From assembly GCF_014647055.1 (NCBI RefSeq), contig NZ_BMOL01000037.1, forward strand, positions 1 to 11,322: DNA of 11,322 bases, given 5' to 3'. Shown piece after piece: positions 5,394-11,322 of the stretch. Source of the DNA: Deinococcus aerolatus (lineage in GTDB: Bacteria; Deinococcota; Deinococci; Deinococcales; Deinococcaceae). Under the pieces are notes generated by a model. It searched no databases, was not told the origin of the DNA, and saw only the letters and a list, made by a program, of their open reading frames with translations. Made by a program: the position numbers and the translations under genes. The stretch's first letter is position 1. Each line of letters opens with the position of its first letter.

Positions 5394-6017
5394 ATGACTG
5401 AATCTCAACGGCCCGAACTGCCGGCCCCCTTCACCACCCTGGCCGGGGAACACCGCCACAGCGCCGTGGTGGACAACAGCGAATTCCTGGCCTTTGCCGC
5501 ACGGGCCGACACGCCGCAGGCCGCGCTGGCGTATCTGGAGACGGTCAGGGCGCGCTACCCTGGCGCCACCCACCACTGCTGGGCCTACCAGATCGGGAAC
5601 GAGTACCGCTTTAACGACGACGGTGAACCGGGCGGCACGGCGGGCAGCCCGATGCTGCGGGCCATCGGAGGCCAGGGGCTGGACCACGTGATGGCCGTGG
5701 TCGTGCGCTATTACGGCGGCGTCAAGCTGGGCACCGGCGGGCTGGTGCGGGCCTACGGCGGAACGGCGGCGGAGTGTCTGCGAACCGCGCCCCGGCTGGA
5801 GGTCCGCCCGCGCCAGACCCTGCGCGTGCGCGTGCCGTTTCCGCATCTCAGCGCCCTGTACCACCTGCTGGACACCTCTGACGTCACGCGCGGTCCGGAG
5901 GAGTACACCGTGTCGGGCGTGGAAATGGCAGTGGGTCTCTATCCGGAAGAGGTGAGGGCCTTCACGGCGGCGCTGGCGGACACGACACGGGGCGAGGGGG
6001 AGGCGGACGTTGGTTGA
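5394..6017 (+). CDS. YigZ/IMPACT family protein
   Basis: Member of the UPF0029 (IMPACT N-terminal-like) family that includes E. coli YigZ. The 207-aa length matches. The signature region is clear: [38 protein letters not shown], then [14 protein letters not shown] (residues 75-88) and [24 protein letters not shown] (about 102-125). The last about 65 residues ([19 protein letters not shown] onward) correspond to the ferredoxin-like DUF1949 domain. The biochemical role of bacterial members is not settled; eukaryotic IMPACT acts on translational control through GCN1, which bacteria lack. ATG 5394 follows the Nudix stop by 9 nt with a weak Shine-Dalgarno (AGGGG). The 3' end is convergent with the flippase gene, with 22 nt between the stops and no evident terminator. 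Confidence 0.92.
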   Translation: MTESQRPELPAPFTTLAGEHRHSAVVDNSEFLAFAARADTPQAALAYLETVRARYPGATHHCWAYQIGNEYRFNDDGEPGGTAGSPMLRAIGGQGLDHVMAVVVRYYGGVKLGTGGLVRAYGGTAAECLRTAPRLEVRPRQTLRVRVPFPHLSALYHLLDTSDVTRGPEEYTVSGVEMAVGLYPEEVRAFTAALADTTRGEGEADVG

Positions 6018-6039
6018 AATGTTCTGGCCGGCTGTTCTG

Positions 6040-7527
6040 TTACCCGCGCGGCCCGGTCACGCGGCGCAGGCGGCGGGTTACAGCGGGCACCGCGCGCAGG
6101 GCCATGGATTTGAGCTCGTTGGGCGGTCCCAGGAAGATGGCGGCGGTGAGGGCGATTCCGCCCACCACCAGTTCAGTGAGGAACAGCACGGGCAGGGGTG
6201 TGCCCAGGTTCCGCAGCGGAACCACCACCACGTAGAACGCCAGGGCGGTTCCCAGGCCACTCAGCAGGCCCACCCCGTAGGACTCGAGAATCTCGCGCCC
6301 ACTGCCCACGATGGAGCGGGCCAGCAGTTCAAGGCCGAGATTGCGCAGAACCGTGCCGACCAGCAGCACGGCGGCGATGGCCACCACGGTGCCGCCCAGG
6401 CTGTACGCCGTCCAGAAAGCCAGCGCCAGACCCACGGTGTACACGGCCTGAATCTTGAGCTTGACACCCAGGTTGGCGGTGGCCTCGGCCAGCACACCGG
6501 CCAGGTTGCTGGAAGCCATGAACGGCACGGCCAGCGCAAAGATCTTGACCAGGACCACGGCCCCCACGAACTGGGATCCCAGCAGCACGGCCACGACTTC
6601 GGGGGCCGCCACGAAGATGCCGCCCGCGACACAGGAAATGACGATCAGCAGGGCCAGCAGGGCCGAATGATGTGCCCGGCGTAGCCGCTCCGGCTCACTC
6701 TGGACGGCGCTGAACGAGGGGGCCAGCACCCGCGTCAGGCTGGTCGCGAAGCTCATGGCCGGGGTGCCTATGGCTTTGAACCCACGGCTGTACAGCCCCA
6801 GTTGTGCGGTGGGATACAGCCGGGCCAGCATGATGCTGTCCAGGTTGGTGCTGATGAACTCCAGAAAATTAATGATGGTGACACGGGTGGCAAAGGCGTA
6901 CAGGTGCCGGTAGGACTCGGGCCGGAATGTCAGGCGCAGGCTGTGGCGGGTGTAGGCATACAGGATGACCATCTGGATCAGGGCCTGGGCAATCTGGCTG
7001 ATCGCCAGGCTGAATGCCCCGAAGCCCAGGTAGGCGGCCCCCAGCCCGAACACGCCGTGGCCGATCACCAGCGACACCAGTTCGCCGATCATCAGTGGCC
7101 GGAACTTGAGCTGGCGGCGCAGCAGGCTCTGCGAGATGATGATCATGGCGTTGAACAGATAGGCCACAGCGTAGCCCCGGAAAACCATCACCAGATCGGG
7201 CATGCCGAAGTACTGTCCGGCCAGGGGAGCCAGCATCCACGCCGCCACAGTGGCCAGCAGCCCCAGGCCAATAGATGACGTGAACCCCGCCTGCACGTCC
7301 TCCCCGCTCAGCTCTGGCTTCTGGATCAGGGCCTGTCCCACGCCCAGGTCTGCAATGAATTGCCCGAAACGTTGCAGGACAAAGGCAATCGCCACCACGC
7401 CGAACTCGGCAGGCGTCAGCAGCCGCGACAGGATGGCCGTGAAGACCAGCCCCAGCACCGTGGCGATGCCCATCGTCATGTAGCTCCACTTGACGGCATT
7501 GACGGTTCGGCTCTTGAGGTTGGTCAC
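6040..7527 (-). CDS. Wzx-type polysaccharide flippase (lipopolysaccharide biosynthesis protein, WzxC-like)
   Basis: Integral membrane protein of the MOP superfamily that flips lipid-linked oligosaccharides across the cytoplasmic membrane. The start GTG 7527 gives 495 aa and about 12-14 hydrophobic segments. The N-terminus LKSRTVNAVKWSYMTMG followed by AILSRLLTPAEFGVVAIAFVLQRFGQFIADLGVGQALIQ is characteristic of the WzxC/polysaccharide-synthase branch, as is FLEFISTNLDSIMLARLYPTAQLGLYSRGFK in the middle. GTG 7527 is preferred over ATG 7551 because GGGAGAG lies 5 nt before it and family members start close to the LKS motif; ATG 7551 adds 8 residues and has no good ribosome site. It lies 82 nt downstream of the glycosyltransferase gene on the same strand and is probably in one operon with it. 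The substrate glycan is unknown. Confidence 0.92.
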   Translation of the reverse strand: MTNLKSRTVNAVKWSYMTMGIATVLGLVFTAILSRLLTPAEFGVVAIAFVLQRFGQFIADLGVGQALIQKPELSGEDVQAGFTSSIGLGLLATVAAWMLAPLAGQYFGMPDLVMVFRGYAVAYLFNAMIIISQSLLRRQLKFRPLMIGELVSLVIGHGVFGLGAAYLGFGAFSLAISQIAQALIQMVILYAYTRHSLRLTFRPESYRHLYAFATRVTIINFLEFISTNLDSIMLARLYPTAQLGLYSRGFKAIGTPAMSFATSLTRVLAPSFSAVQSEPERLRRAHHSALLALLIVISCVAGGIFVAAPEVVAVLLGSQFVGAVVLVKIFALAVPFMASSNLAGVLAEATANLGVKLKIQAVYTVGLALAFWTAYSLGGTVVAIAAVLLVGTVLRNLGLELLARSIVGSGREILESYGVGLLSGLGTALAFYVVVVPLRNLGTPLPVLFLTELVVGGIALTAAIFLGPPNELKSMALRAVPAVTRRLRRVTGPRG

Positions 7528-7609
7528 GCCCGCTCTCCCGGCCTGCCGCATGACCGGATGGCCCTGATCAGCTGGAACCTCATGGTGATCGACATGCGGT
7601 GCGGACAGC

Positions 7610-8917
7610 TCACAGGATGTCCTCGGGGGCGGAGACAGGTGGGGAGGACGCAGGCGTCAGGCCCGCCCACCGGTCCTCCTCCAGTACCTGGGCATACAGG
7701 TCCGAATACATCCTGGCCTGCCGCTCGAAGGTGTAGTAACCCATGACCTTGTCCAGTGCGGCCTCCGCCAGTGCGCCGGGGTGGGGATGATCCAGCAGGA
7801 AGGCGATGCCGGCGGCCAGATCCGTCACGTCGCCGTGCCGGGCCAGGTAACCGTTGACGCGGTGGTCGACGATGTCGGCGGGGCCACTGCTGTCAAAGCA
7901 GACCACCGGCGTGCCGCAGGCCAGCGACTCCATTGCCACCTTGCCAAAGGCCTCCTCCAGTGAGGGCATCACTGTCAGGTCTGCGCCGGCGTACAGCGTG
8001 GCCAGATCGCGGTCATCCTCCAGCGACCCCAGGAAATGCGTTTTGAGGGGCATGGGCGGCGGGGTCTGGCCTTGCAGGGAACCGAAAACGACCAGTTGCA
8101 GGTCATGGGCGTCGGGTCGCCGGGCCAGGATCTCGGCGGCCCGACGCAGGTGCTCAAAGCCCTTGCGGGTCTCGGTCAGCGGCGAGACGGCGCCGAACAG
8201 GATCAGCCGCTGGCCAGCCGTCAGGCCCAGGTCGGCCAGCGGGCCGGGGGCGGTGCGGGCCACCCCCCGGTCCTGAGGTTTGAACAGGGCCGTGTCCAGG
8301 GCATTGGGGATGACCACGGTGCGGCGTCCGGCAAACAGCGAGCTGCGCCGGGCCTCGTCGGCCAGCCAGTGGCTGAGGGCCACCAGAGTCAGGGACCGCG
8401 GGTTCCAGGCGCGTGATTTGCGGCGGTGCAGCCAGCGCGAGTAATCGTCGGGTCGGCGGGAGGCCAGCGCCGGGCAGTGACCGCACTCGGCCTCAAAGCG
8501 CGTGCAGTCCTGGGCGTAGTGGCAGCCGCCGGTCATCGGCCACTGATCGCGCAGGGTCCATACCACAGGCGCGCGAATGCCCGCGAGGCTCTCTGGACTG
8601 AGGAAGCCGTCGTTGATCCAGTGCAGGTTGACCACGTCGGGCCGCAGGGTATTGATCTGCCGGTGGAGGGGCAGATTCAGGGCGGCGGGCGAGAAGTAGC
8701 GGGCCGGGCGCAGCCGCTCACGCATCACGCGCTCGGCCCGCCGTGCCAGGGCCGAGGCTCTGGCCGGTCGGTATTCGGTCACGTGTGGGTCATCGCCCAC
8801 CCGGCTCTGGACCAGCATGGCCGAGTCCAGATGCGTGCGCAGCGCGCGGTGCAGCCAGAATGCGCCGCGCGCTGCGCCACCGCCGCCGTCGCTGGTGCTC
8901 AGGTGAAGAACCTTCAT
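7610..8917 (-). CDS. GT-B glycosyltransferase (family 1/4-like), polysaccharide assembly
   Basis: Transfers a sugar from a nucleotide donor to a growing glycan at the inner face of the membrane. From ATG 8917 the product is 435 aa. The start MKVLHLSTSDGGGGAARGAFWLHRAL is a typical GT-B N-terminal Rossmann opening with a glycine-rich loop. The C-terminal donor domain shows VVIPNALDTALFKP (about 201-214), LILFGAVSPLTETRKGFEHL (238-257), the PSLEEAFGKVAMESLACGTPVV segment with the retaining-enzyme EX7E motif (E322/E330), and GPADIVDHRVNGYLA. WTLRDQWPMTGGCHY and a later cysteine cluster (C132, C138, C145, C148) resemble WcaC-type transferases of exopolysaccharide clusters. The frame stays open to 9169, but the extra residues do not match and would start upstream of the predicted promoter. 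No clear Shine-Dalgarno precedes ATG 8917. The flippase gene follows on the same strand. Confidence 0.92.
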   Translation of the reverse strand: MKVLHLSTSDGGGGAARGAFWLHRALRTHLDSAMLVQSRVGDDPHVTEYRPARASALARRAERVMRERLRPARYFSPAALNLPLHRQINTLRPDVVNLHWINDGFLSPESLAGIRAPVVWTLRDQWPMTGGCHYAQDCTRFEAECGHCPALASRRPDDYSRWLHRRKSRAWNPRSLTLVALSHWLADEARRSSLFAGRRTVVIPNALDTALFKPQDRGVARTAPGPLADLGLTAGQRLILFGAVSPLTETRKGFEHLRRAAEILARRPDAHDLQLVVFGSLQGQTPPPMPLKTHFLGSLEDDRDLATLYAGADLTVMPSLEEAFGKVAMESLACGTPVVCFDSSGPADIVDHRVNGYLARHGDVTDLAAGIAFLLDHPHPGALAEAALDKVMGYYTFERQARMYSDLYAQVLEEDRWAGLTPASSPPVSAPEDIL

Positions 8918-8984
8918 TGAACGGGGGGCCCGGTGATGGGGGCGAGCCGGGGGTAGAAACAGGAAAGGGCCGTCATCTCCGCCG

Positions 8985-8990
8985 AGCATA
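8985..8990 (-). promoter_or_regulatory. -10 hexamer (TATGCT) for the glycosyltransferase-flippase operon
   Basis: On the - strand TATGCT lies about 67 nt before ATG 8917, giving a leader of about 60 nt. The -35 is poorly defined (an AT-richer stretch, TTTACTTTC, lies further upstream). A GTGACGCGCGTTAC near-palindrome starts 2 nt upstream of the hexamer, in the spacer. Confidence 0.35.
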
Positions 8991-8992
8991 GT

Positions 8993-9006
8993 GTGACGCG
9001 CGTTAC
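8993..9006. promoter_or_regulatory. Candidate operator: 14-bp near-palindrome
   Basis: GTGACGCGCGTTAC equals its own reverse complement except for one symmetric pair of positions. It occupies the spacer of the predicted - strand promoter, where a bound regulator would block or remodel RNA polymerase. No regulator gene is adjacent, and the regulator is unknown. Confidence 0.3.
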
Positions 9007-9050
9007 CCGAAAGTAAACCCGCCAGCCTGCGCGGGCCGGTGCTCTTGGCA

Positions 9051-9074
9051 GCGCGGCCCAGATATGGGCCGTGC
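9051..9074. repeat. Inverted repeat, 10-bp stem with GATA loop
   Basis: GCGCGGCCCA and TGGGCCGTGC pair over 10 bp with one G-U, around a GATA loop. No T tract follows on the + strand. It may be an operator-like dyad or a structural element between the two divergent units. Confidence 0.4.
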
Positions 9075-9246
9075 AAAGGCTGACCGCAGGTGCGGCCATG
9101 CGCGGCCTTTCCACGCGCTAGATTCGGTTTCCGCTGCCTGCTCCCAGGGCTGAGGTGCCGTGCTGCCACTGCCCCGCATCAGACTTAGAGGCCAGACGAT
9201 TTTCGTACCAGCACCAATCCTCCTCTGGGGGCGGCCTGATCGCCCC

Positions 9247-9260
9247 AGGTGAATTCCTTG
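9247..9260 (+). promoter_or_regulatory. Ribosome binding site fixing a TTG start
   Basis: AGGTGA at 9247-9252 lies 5 nt before TTG 9258. This fixes the original start of the asparagine-synthase-like gene upstream of its in-frame TAG, since the reading frame after TTG 9258 continues directly into the recognisable domain. Confidence 0.6.
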
Positions 9261-10904
9261 ACCACCGACTTCAGTGCCGTGTTTACCGTCCGCTCTGGCC
9301 CGGCCAGCAGCGCCGTATCTGCCGGGCCCTGGTAGGTGGAACTCGATGCGGCTCCCGGGCGCATCTACCATCAGCCGGGGCTGGTGGCTGTGCTCAAGGG
9401 TCAGTTCTACGACATGGACGTCCAGGCCATGCTGAGGCTCTACCGCCAGTACGGGCCCGCGTTCGCGCGCTGCCTCGACGGTTCCTTCTCGCTACTGCTG
9501 CTAGATGAGGCCGCCGGAACCGTGCTGGCGGTGACTGACCGGGTGGGCAGCCACAAGCTGTACGCGCTCCACGACGGCCAGCGGGTGACGGTCTCCACGC
9601 TGCCGGACCATCCCGACTTCACCCGGCGGCCCTACCGCCCCGCCGGGCTGGCCAGCACGCACGCGTTTCAGCCAGAGGGATCCACAGCTGTCCGTACTGG
9701 GAACTCCGGCCGCCCGCAGGCCTTGATGCGCGGCCCGAGGCCGAACTGCGGGAGGAGTTTGGCGAATTGCTGCGCCGCGCCGTGCGCCGCCGCACCGCCG
9801 GCCTACACGGACCCGTTCACCTGTCTCTCAGCGGCGGCCACGACTCACGCGGCCTCCTGAGTCTGCTGGCCGCCGAGAGCGTGGATCTGCGCACCTTCTC
9901 CTACACCCAGGGCCCGCAGGCCCCCCTCAGCGACACCCGCACCGCCCAGGCACTGGCGGCCCGGTACGGCGCCCGGCACCAGACAGTACAGGCGTACCGC
10001 GGTGACCTGCTGGCCACCGTGCGCCGCAACGCCCGCTGGGGCCACGGCGTCACCAACTTCTGCGATGAGGCCGATGCCTGGGACGCCCTCGCCGCCTCCC
10101 ACCTCACCCACGTCTTTACCGGCGACGAGATCCATGAGATCTACCCCCGCCGCATCTCCGACGTTTCCGAGCACCTGATCCGGTTTCACGTTCTGCCCTT
10201 CGGCAGTCTGGGTAACCTGGCTGGGCGCCTGGCCCCCCCGTTCAGACGGATCCTGGAAGGTGCGTGGGCGGCCGAACTTGATCAGATGCGAGCGGCCGCC
10301 ACCCGACACGCGGACCCTTACCAGCAGAACTTCATGATCATGTCGGGACAGTACCTGCCCCACTATCTGCTGTCCTGGCGGGAGCGCTTCGCGGGGCGGG
10401 TGGCCGCCATGCACACACCATATCTGGACGCAGCGCTCGCGGAGTTCAATCACCGCCTGCCTCCCCCCGTGCTGGCGGGCAAACGGTTGTTCATCGATAC
10501 GCTGACACGGCTGGACCCGCAACTCTACCGGGTGCCGCTGGCCCGGTCTTCAGGATATGAAACCGACTGGCGTGCCGAGCTGATCCGGCACCGCGAGGCC
10601 GTGAAGGAAGACCTGCTCACGGGGTCCAGCCGCCTGGACGGCATTATTGCCCCGCAGGCCATCCGGGCAGTCCTGGACGGCCTGACCGCGCCGGGCAGGG
10701 GCGAACCGGCCACCCTTGGGGCGCGGGTTCGCCGGTCTCTGGGCACCTTCCGGCACAGCCCGGCGGGCCAGGACGTGTTCGGGCCGGTCCGCAGCCGGGT
10801 GCCGTCGCCCGCTGAGCCCGGTCACCTGGCTGCTCCGGGTGTTGACCCTGCGCGTGCTGGACACTGAGGCGCAACGCCACAATGCCCGGCGCCTCAAGCG
10901 CTGA
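9258..10904 (+). pseudogene. Asparagine-synthase-like gene with three disabling lesions
   Basis: Recognisable halves of an AsnB-type protein are spread over three reading segments. Segment 1 (TTG 9258, frame of 9336) starts MTTDFSAVFTVRSGPAS, meets TAG at 9333-9335 and continues into a glutaminase-like domain (LYRQYGPAFARCLDGSFSLLLLD, VLAVTDRVGSHKLYAL). Near 9670-9697 the matching frame changes: PYWELRPPAGLDARPEAELREEF reads from about 9692 in the next frame, and the short linker suggests lost sequence. Segment 2 holds the ATP-pyrophosphatase domain with SGGHDS (9830-9847). Near 10785-10810 the frame changes again, since the natural-looking C-terminus TWLLRVLTLRVLDTEAQ and NARRLKR, ending in TGA 10902-10904, lies in the first frame. 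The reconstructed length, about 549 codons, suits the family. The catalytic Cys2 of class II amidotransferases is absent. Such paralogues occur in polysaccharide clusters. Sequencing error could explain some lesions, but three are unlikely to be chance. Confidence 0.75.
9767..10867 (+). CDS. Longest open piece of the broken gene: asparagine synthetase ATP-PPase domain
   Basis: This is the part of the pseudogene an automatic annotator would report. It covers 366 aa from TTG 9767, although the true frame enters upstream at about 9692 without a start codon. It contains the PP-loop SGGHDSRG (residues 22-29), an FSYTQGP strand, a D-T-x-x-A-x-x-L-A substrate-adenylate helix (DTRTAQALAARYGARH), HVFTGDEIHEIYPRR and a helical C-terminal half. 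The last about 28 residues (VPSPAEPGHLAAPG onward) are out of frame relative to the natural C-terminus. No ribosome site precedes TTG 9767, so translation of this piece alone is doubtful. Confidence 0.5.
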   Translation: MLRRAVRRRTAGLHGPVHLSLSGGHDSRGLLSLLAAESVDLRTFSYTQGPQAPLSDTRTAQALAARYGARHQTVQAYRGDLLATVRRNARWGHGVTNFCDEADAWDALAASHLTHVFTGDEIHEIYPRRISDVSEHLIRFHVLPFGSLGNLAGRLAPPFRRILEGAWAAELDQMRAAATRHADPYQQNFMIMSGQYLPHYLLSWRERFAGRVAAMHTPYLDAALAEFNHRLPPPVLAGKRLFIDTLTRLDPQLYRVPLARSSGYETDWRAELIRHREAVKEDLLTGSSRLDGIIAPQAIRAVLDGLTAPGRGEPATLGARVRRSLGTFRHSPAGQDVFGPVRSRVPSPAEPGHLAAPGVDPARAGH

Positions 10905-10934
10905 CCGACGCCCAGGGCGCCGGACGGGCGCAGC

Positions 10935-10970
10935 CCAGGACCAGTCCTCCCTGAAGAGGACGGGGTCTGG
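10935..10970 (+). terminator. Strong hairpin downstream of the asparagine-synthase pseudogene
   Basis: Two 15-nt arms, CCAGGACCAGTCCTC and GAGGACGGGGTCTGG, pair at 13 of 15 positions (one of them G-U) around a 6-nt loop (CCTGAA). It lies 30 nt after TGA 10904. There is no T tract, so it may act as a factor-assisted terminator or mRNA 3'-end stabiliser rather than a classical intrinsic terminator. Confidence 0.45.
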
Positions 10971-11040
10971 TGACAGGCGAGAACAGGTGGCCGGATACAC
11001 GAAACGTTTACGCCCTCTGCATCATTCTGGAGGGGTTGTA

Positions 11041-11124
11041 ATGGACGTTATTCGGGGGCGGGTTTCCCGCATTCTAAAACTTGAAGGGAAAGCACGGCCT
11101 GGCGGCACAGGCGCTGATGCATAG
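11041..11124 (+). CDS. Possible 27-codon sORF of unknown function
   Basis: ATG 11041 opens a 27-aa frame beginning MDVIRGRVSRILKLEGKAR and ending GADA. The N-terminal half is basic and amphipathic; no family is recognised. A textbook Shine-Dalgarno (GGAGG, 11029-11033) lies 7 nt upstream, the best ribosome site in the area. The frame ends 29 nt before the lipoprotein start, so it could be a leader or sORF of that transcript. A small hairpin, GCGGG-TTT-CCCGC (11058-11070), lies inside it. Real translation is uncertain. Confidence 0.35.
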   Translation: MDVIRGRVSRILKLEGKARPGGTGADA

Positions 11125-11153
11125 CCACAGTCCCCAGAGGATGAGGAGCAGGC

Positions 11154-11322
11154 GTGAAAGGGAAAACCATGATGCAATCAAGGAAAAGTGCGCAGCTAAC
11201 ACCGAAGGCGAGAGGGATGGGATGGGCGCTTCTGGTGGTCGCCGTGATGGTGGGCTGTGCACCGTCTGACCCCCCCAAACCGCCCCCAGAACCGGAGAAC
11301 CCGTATGCGGGCGGCGCGGCGT
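11154..11322 (+). CDS. N-terminus of a lipoprotein (partial, runs off the window)
   Basis: GTG 11154 follows AGGAG by 5 nt and opens a frame still open at the window edge (56 codons seen). The product begins MKGKTMMQSRKSAQLTPK and continues with a hydrophobic core GMGWALLVVAVMVG and C35, a lipobox of the form V-M-V-G-C, so it should be processed by signal peptidase II and lipidated at C35. After the cysteine comes a proline-rich linker, APSDPPKPPPEPENPY, usual between a lipid anchor and a folded exported domain. The mature domain lies outside the window and its function is unknown. ATG 11169 and ATG 11172 are alternative starts, with a weaker ribosome site. Confidence 0.75.
   Translation, partial: MKGKTMMQSRKSAQLTPKARGMGWALLVVAVMVGCAPSDPPKPPPEPENPYAGGAA

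Larger units (their letters stand above)
8918..9257. other. Divergent intergenic region with two dyads
   Basis: 340 nt separate the glycosyltransferase (-) from the asparagine-synthase-like gene (+). I see no convincing gene. It holds a - strand TATGCT -10 candidate (8985-8990) next to a near-palindrome (8993-9006), a 10-bp hairpin (9051-9074), a + strand TAGATT -10-like hexamer (9119-9124) with no good -35, and the AGGTGA ribosome site (9247-9252) of the + strand gene. Short frames here lack support. Confidence 0.6.

Noticed and set aside
4341..5864. 507-aa antisense frame opposite the DUF4403-like, Nudix and YigZ genes
   Set aside because: It spans three + strand genes with recognised motifs and shows His/Gln/Arg-rich shadow composition.
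6010..6684. 224-aa + strand frame opposite the flippase
   Set aside because: Gln/His/Gly-rich shadow of hydrophobic codons on the other strand.
7528..7551. ATG 7551 as flippase start
   Set aside because: Adds 8 residues, has no ribosome site, and GTG 7527 has GGGAGAG at 5 nt and fits the family start.
9119..9124. TAGATT as promoter of the asparagine-synthase-like gene
   Set aside because: It fits TANNNT but has no acceptable -35 and lies about 134 nt before the start, too weak to list as a promoter.
8918..9169. Glycosyltransferase N-terminal extension up to 9169
   Set aside because: MKVLHLSTSDGG is a typical GT-B beginning, the extension has no homology, and it would overlap the predicted promoter.
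9155..9508. 117-aa frame overlapping the asparagine-synthase N-terminus
   Set aside because: Arg/Gly-rich out-of-frame reading; the homology lies in the frame of 9258/9336.
1..11322. RDRM (DdrO operator) near irrE or elsewhere
   Set aside because: I looked by eye for the palindromic TTATGTC-type motif of the radiation regulon and saw no convincing copy. A position-weight scan would be decisive.
1..11322. CRISPR arrays, tRNA/rRNA genes, transposases, attachment sites
   Set aside because: No regularly spaced repeats, no recognisable RNA genes, and no transposase or integrase reading frames were seen.

Overview
The window is high-GC DNA that reads as a chromosomal segment of a Deinococcus species. 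The strongest evidence is an irrE/pprI gene, the zinc-peptidase regulator of the Deinococcus radiation and desiccation response. Its protein carries the HEIGH metal site and long stretches I recognise from known Deinococcus IrrE proteins. Several genes also have a TANNNT -10 hexamer only 6-7 nt before the start codon, the pattern of leaderless transcripts that are common in this genus. Species cannot be named from the sequence.

Left part (1-3700, all + strand): a hairpin terminator of an upstream gene, a small acyl-CoA-binding protein gene (start revised to GTG 147), then irrE, folP, folB and folK. From irrE to folK every junction is a 4-nt overlap (TTGA or ATGA). The folP-folB gap is bridged by an 11-codon mini-ORF that overlaps both neighbours, so the block looks like one translationally coupled unit combining a stress regulator with three folate-biosynthesis enzymes (dihydropteroate synthase, dihydroneopterin aldolase, HPPK). 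A single-pass membrane protein of unknown function follows, closed by an intrinsic terminator.

Middle part (3700-6040): a short TPR-like protein on the - strand, divergent from a + strand run of three genes: a DUF4403-like protein, a Nudix hydrolase resembling ADP-ribose pyrophosphatases, and a YigZ/IMPACT family protein. The Nudix -10 hexamer overlaps the stop codon of the preceding gene.

Right part (6040-11322): a surface-polysaccharide region. On the - strand a GT-B glycosyltransferase is followed by a Wzx-type flippase. A 340-nt intergenic region with two dyads separates them from a + strand asparagine-synthase-like gene. That gene appears broken: an in-frame TAG, a frameshift between its two domains and a second frameshift near the C-terminus. 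It also lacks the N-terminal cysteine of true glutamine amidotransferases. A strong hairpin, a possible 27-codon sORF and the 5' end of a lipoprotein gene that runs off the window complete the segment.

I did not find a clearly new multi-gene defence or mobile system. The most unusual items are the gap-free irrE-fol chain with its mini-ORF, the dense leaderless starts (including the paired ACBP/irrE start modules), and the triply damaged asparagine synthase in the polysaccharide locus.
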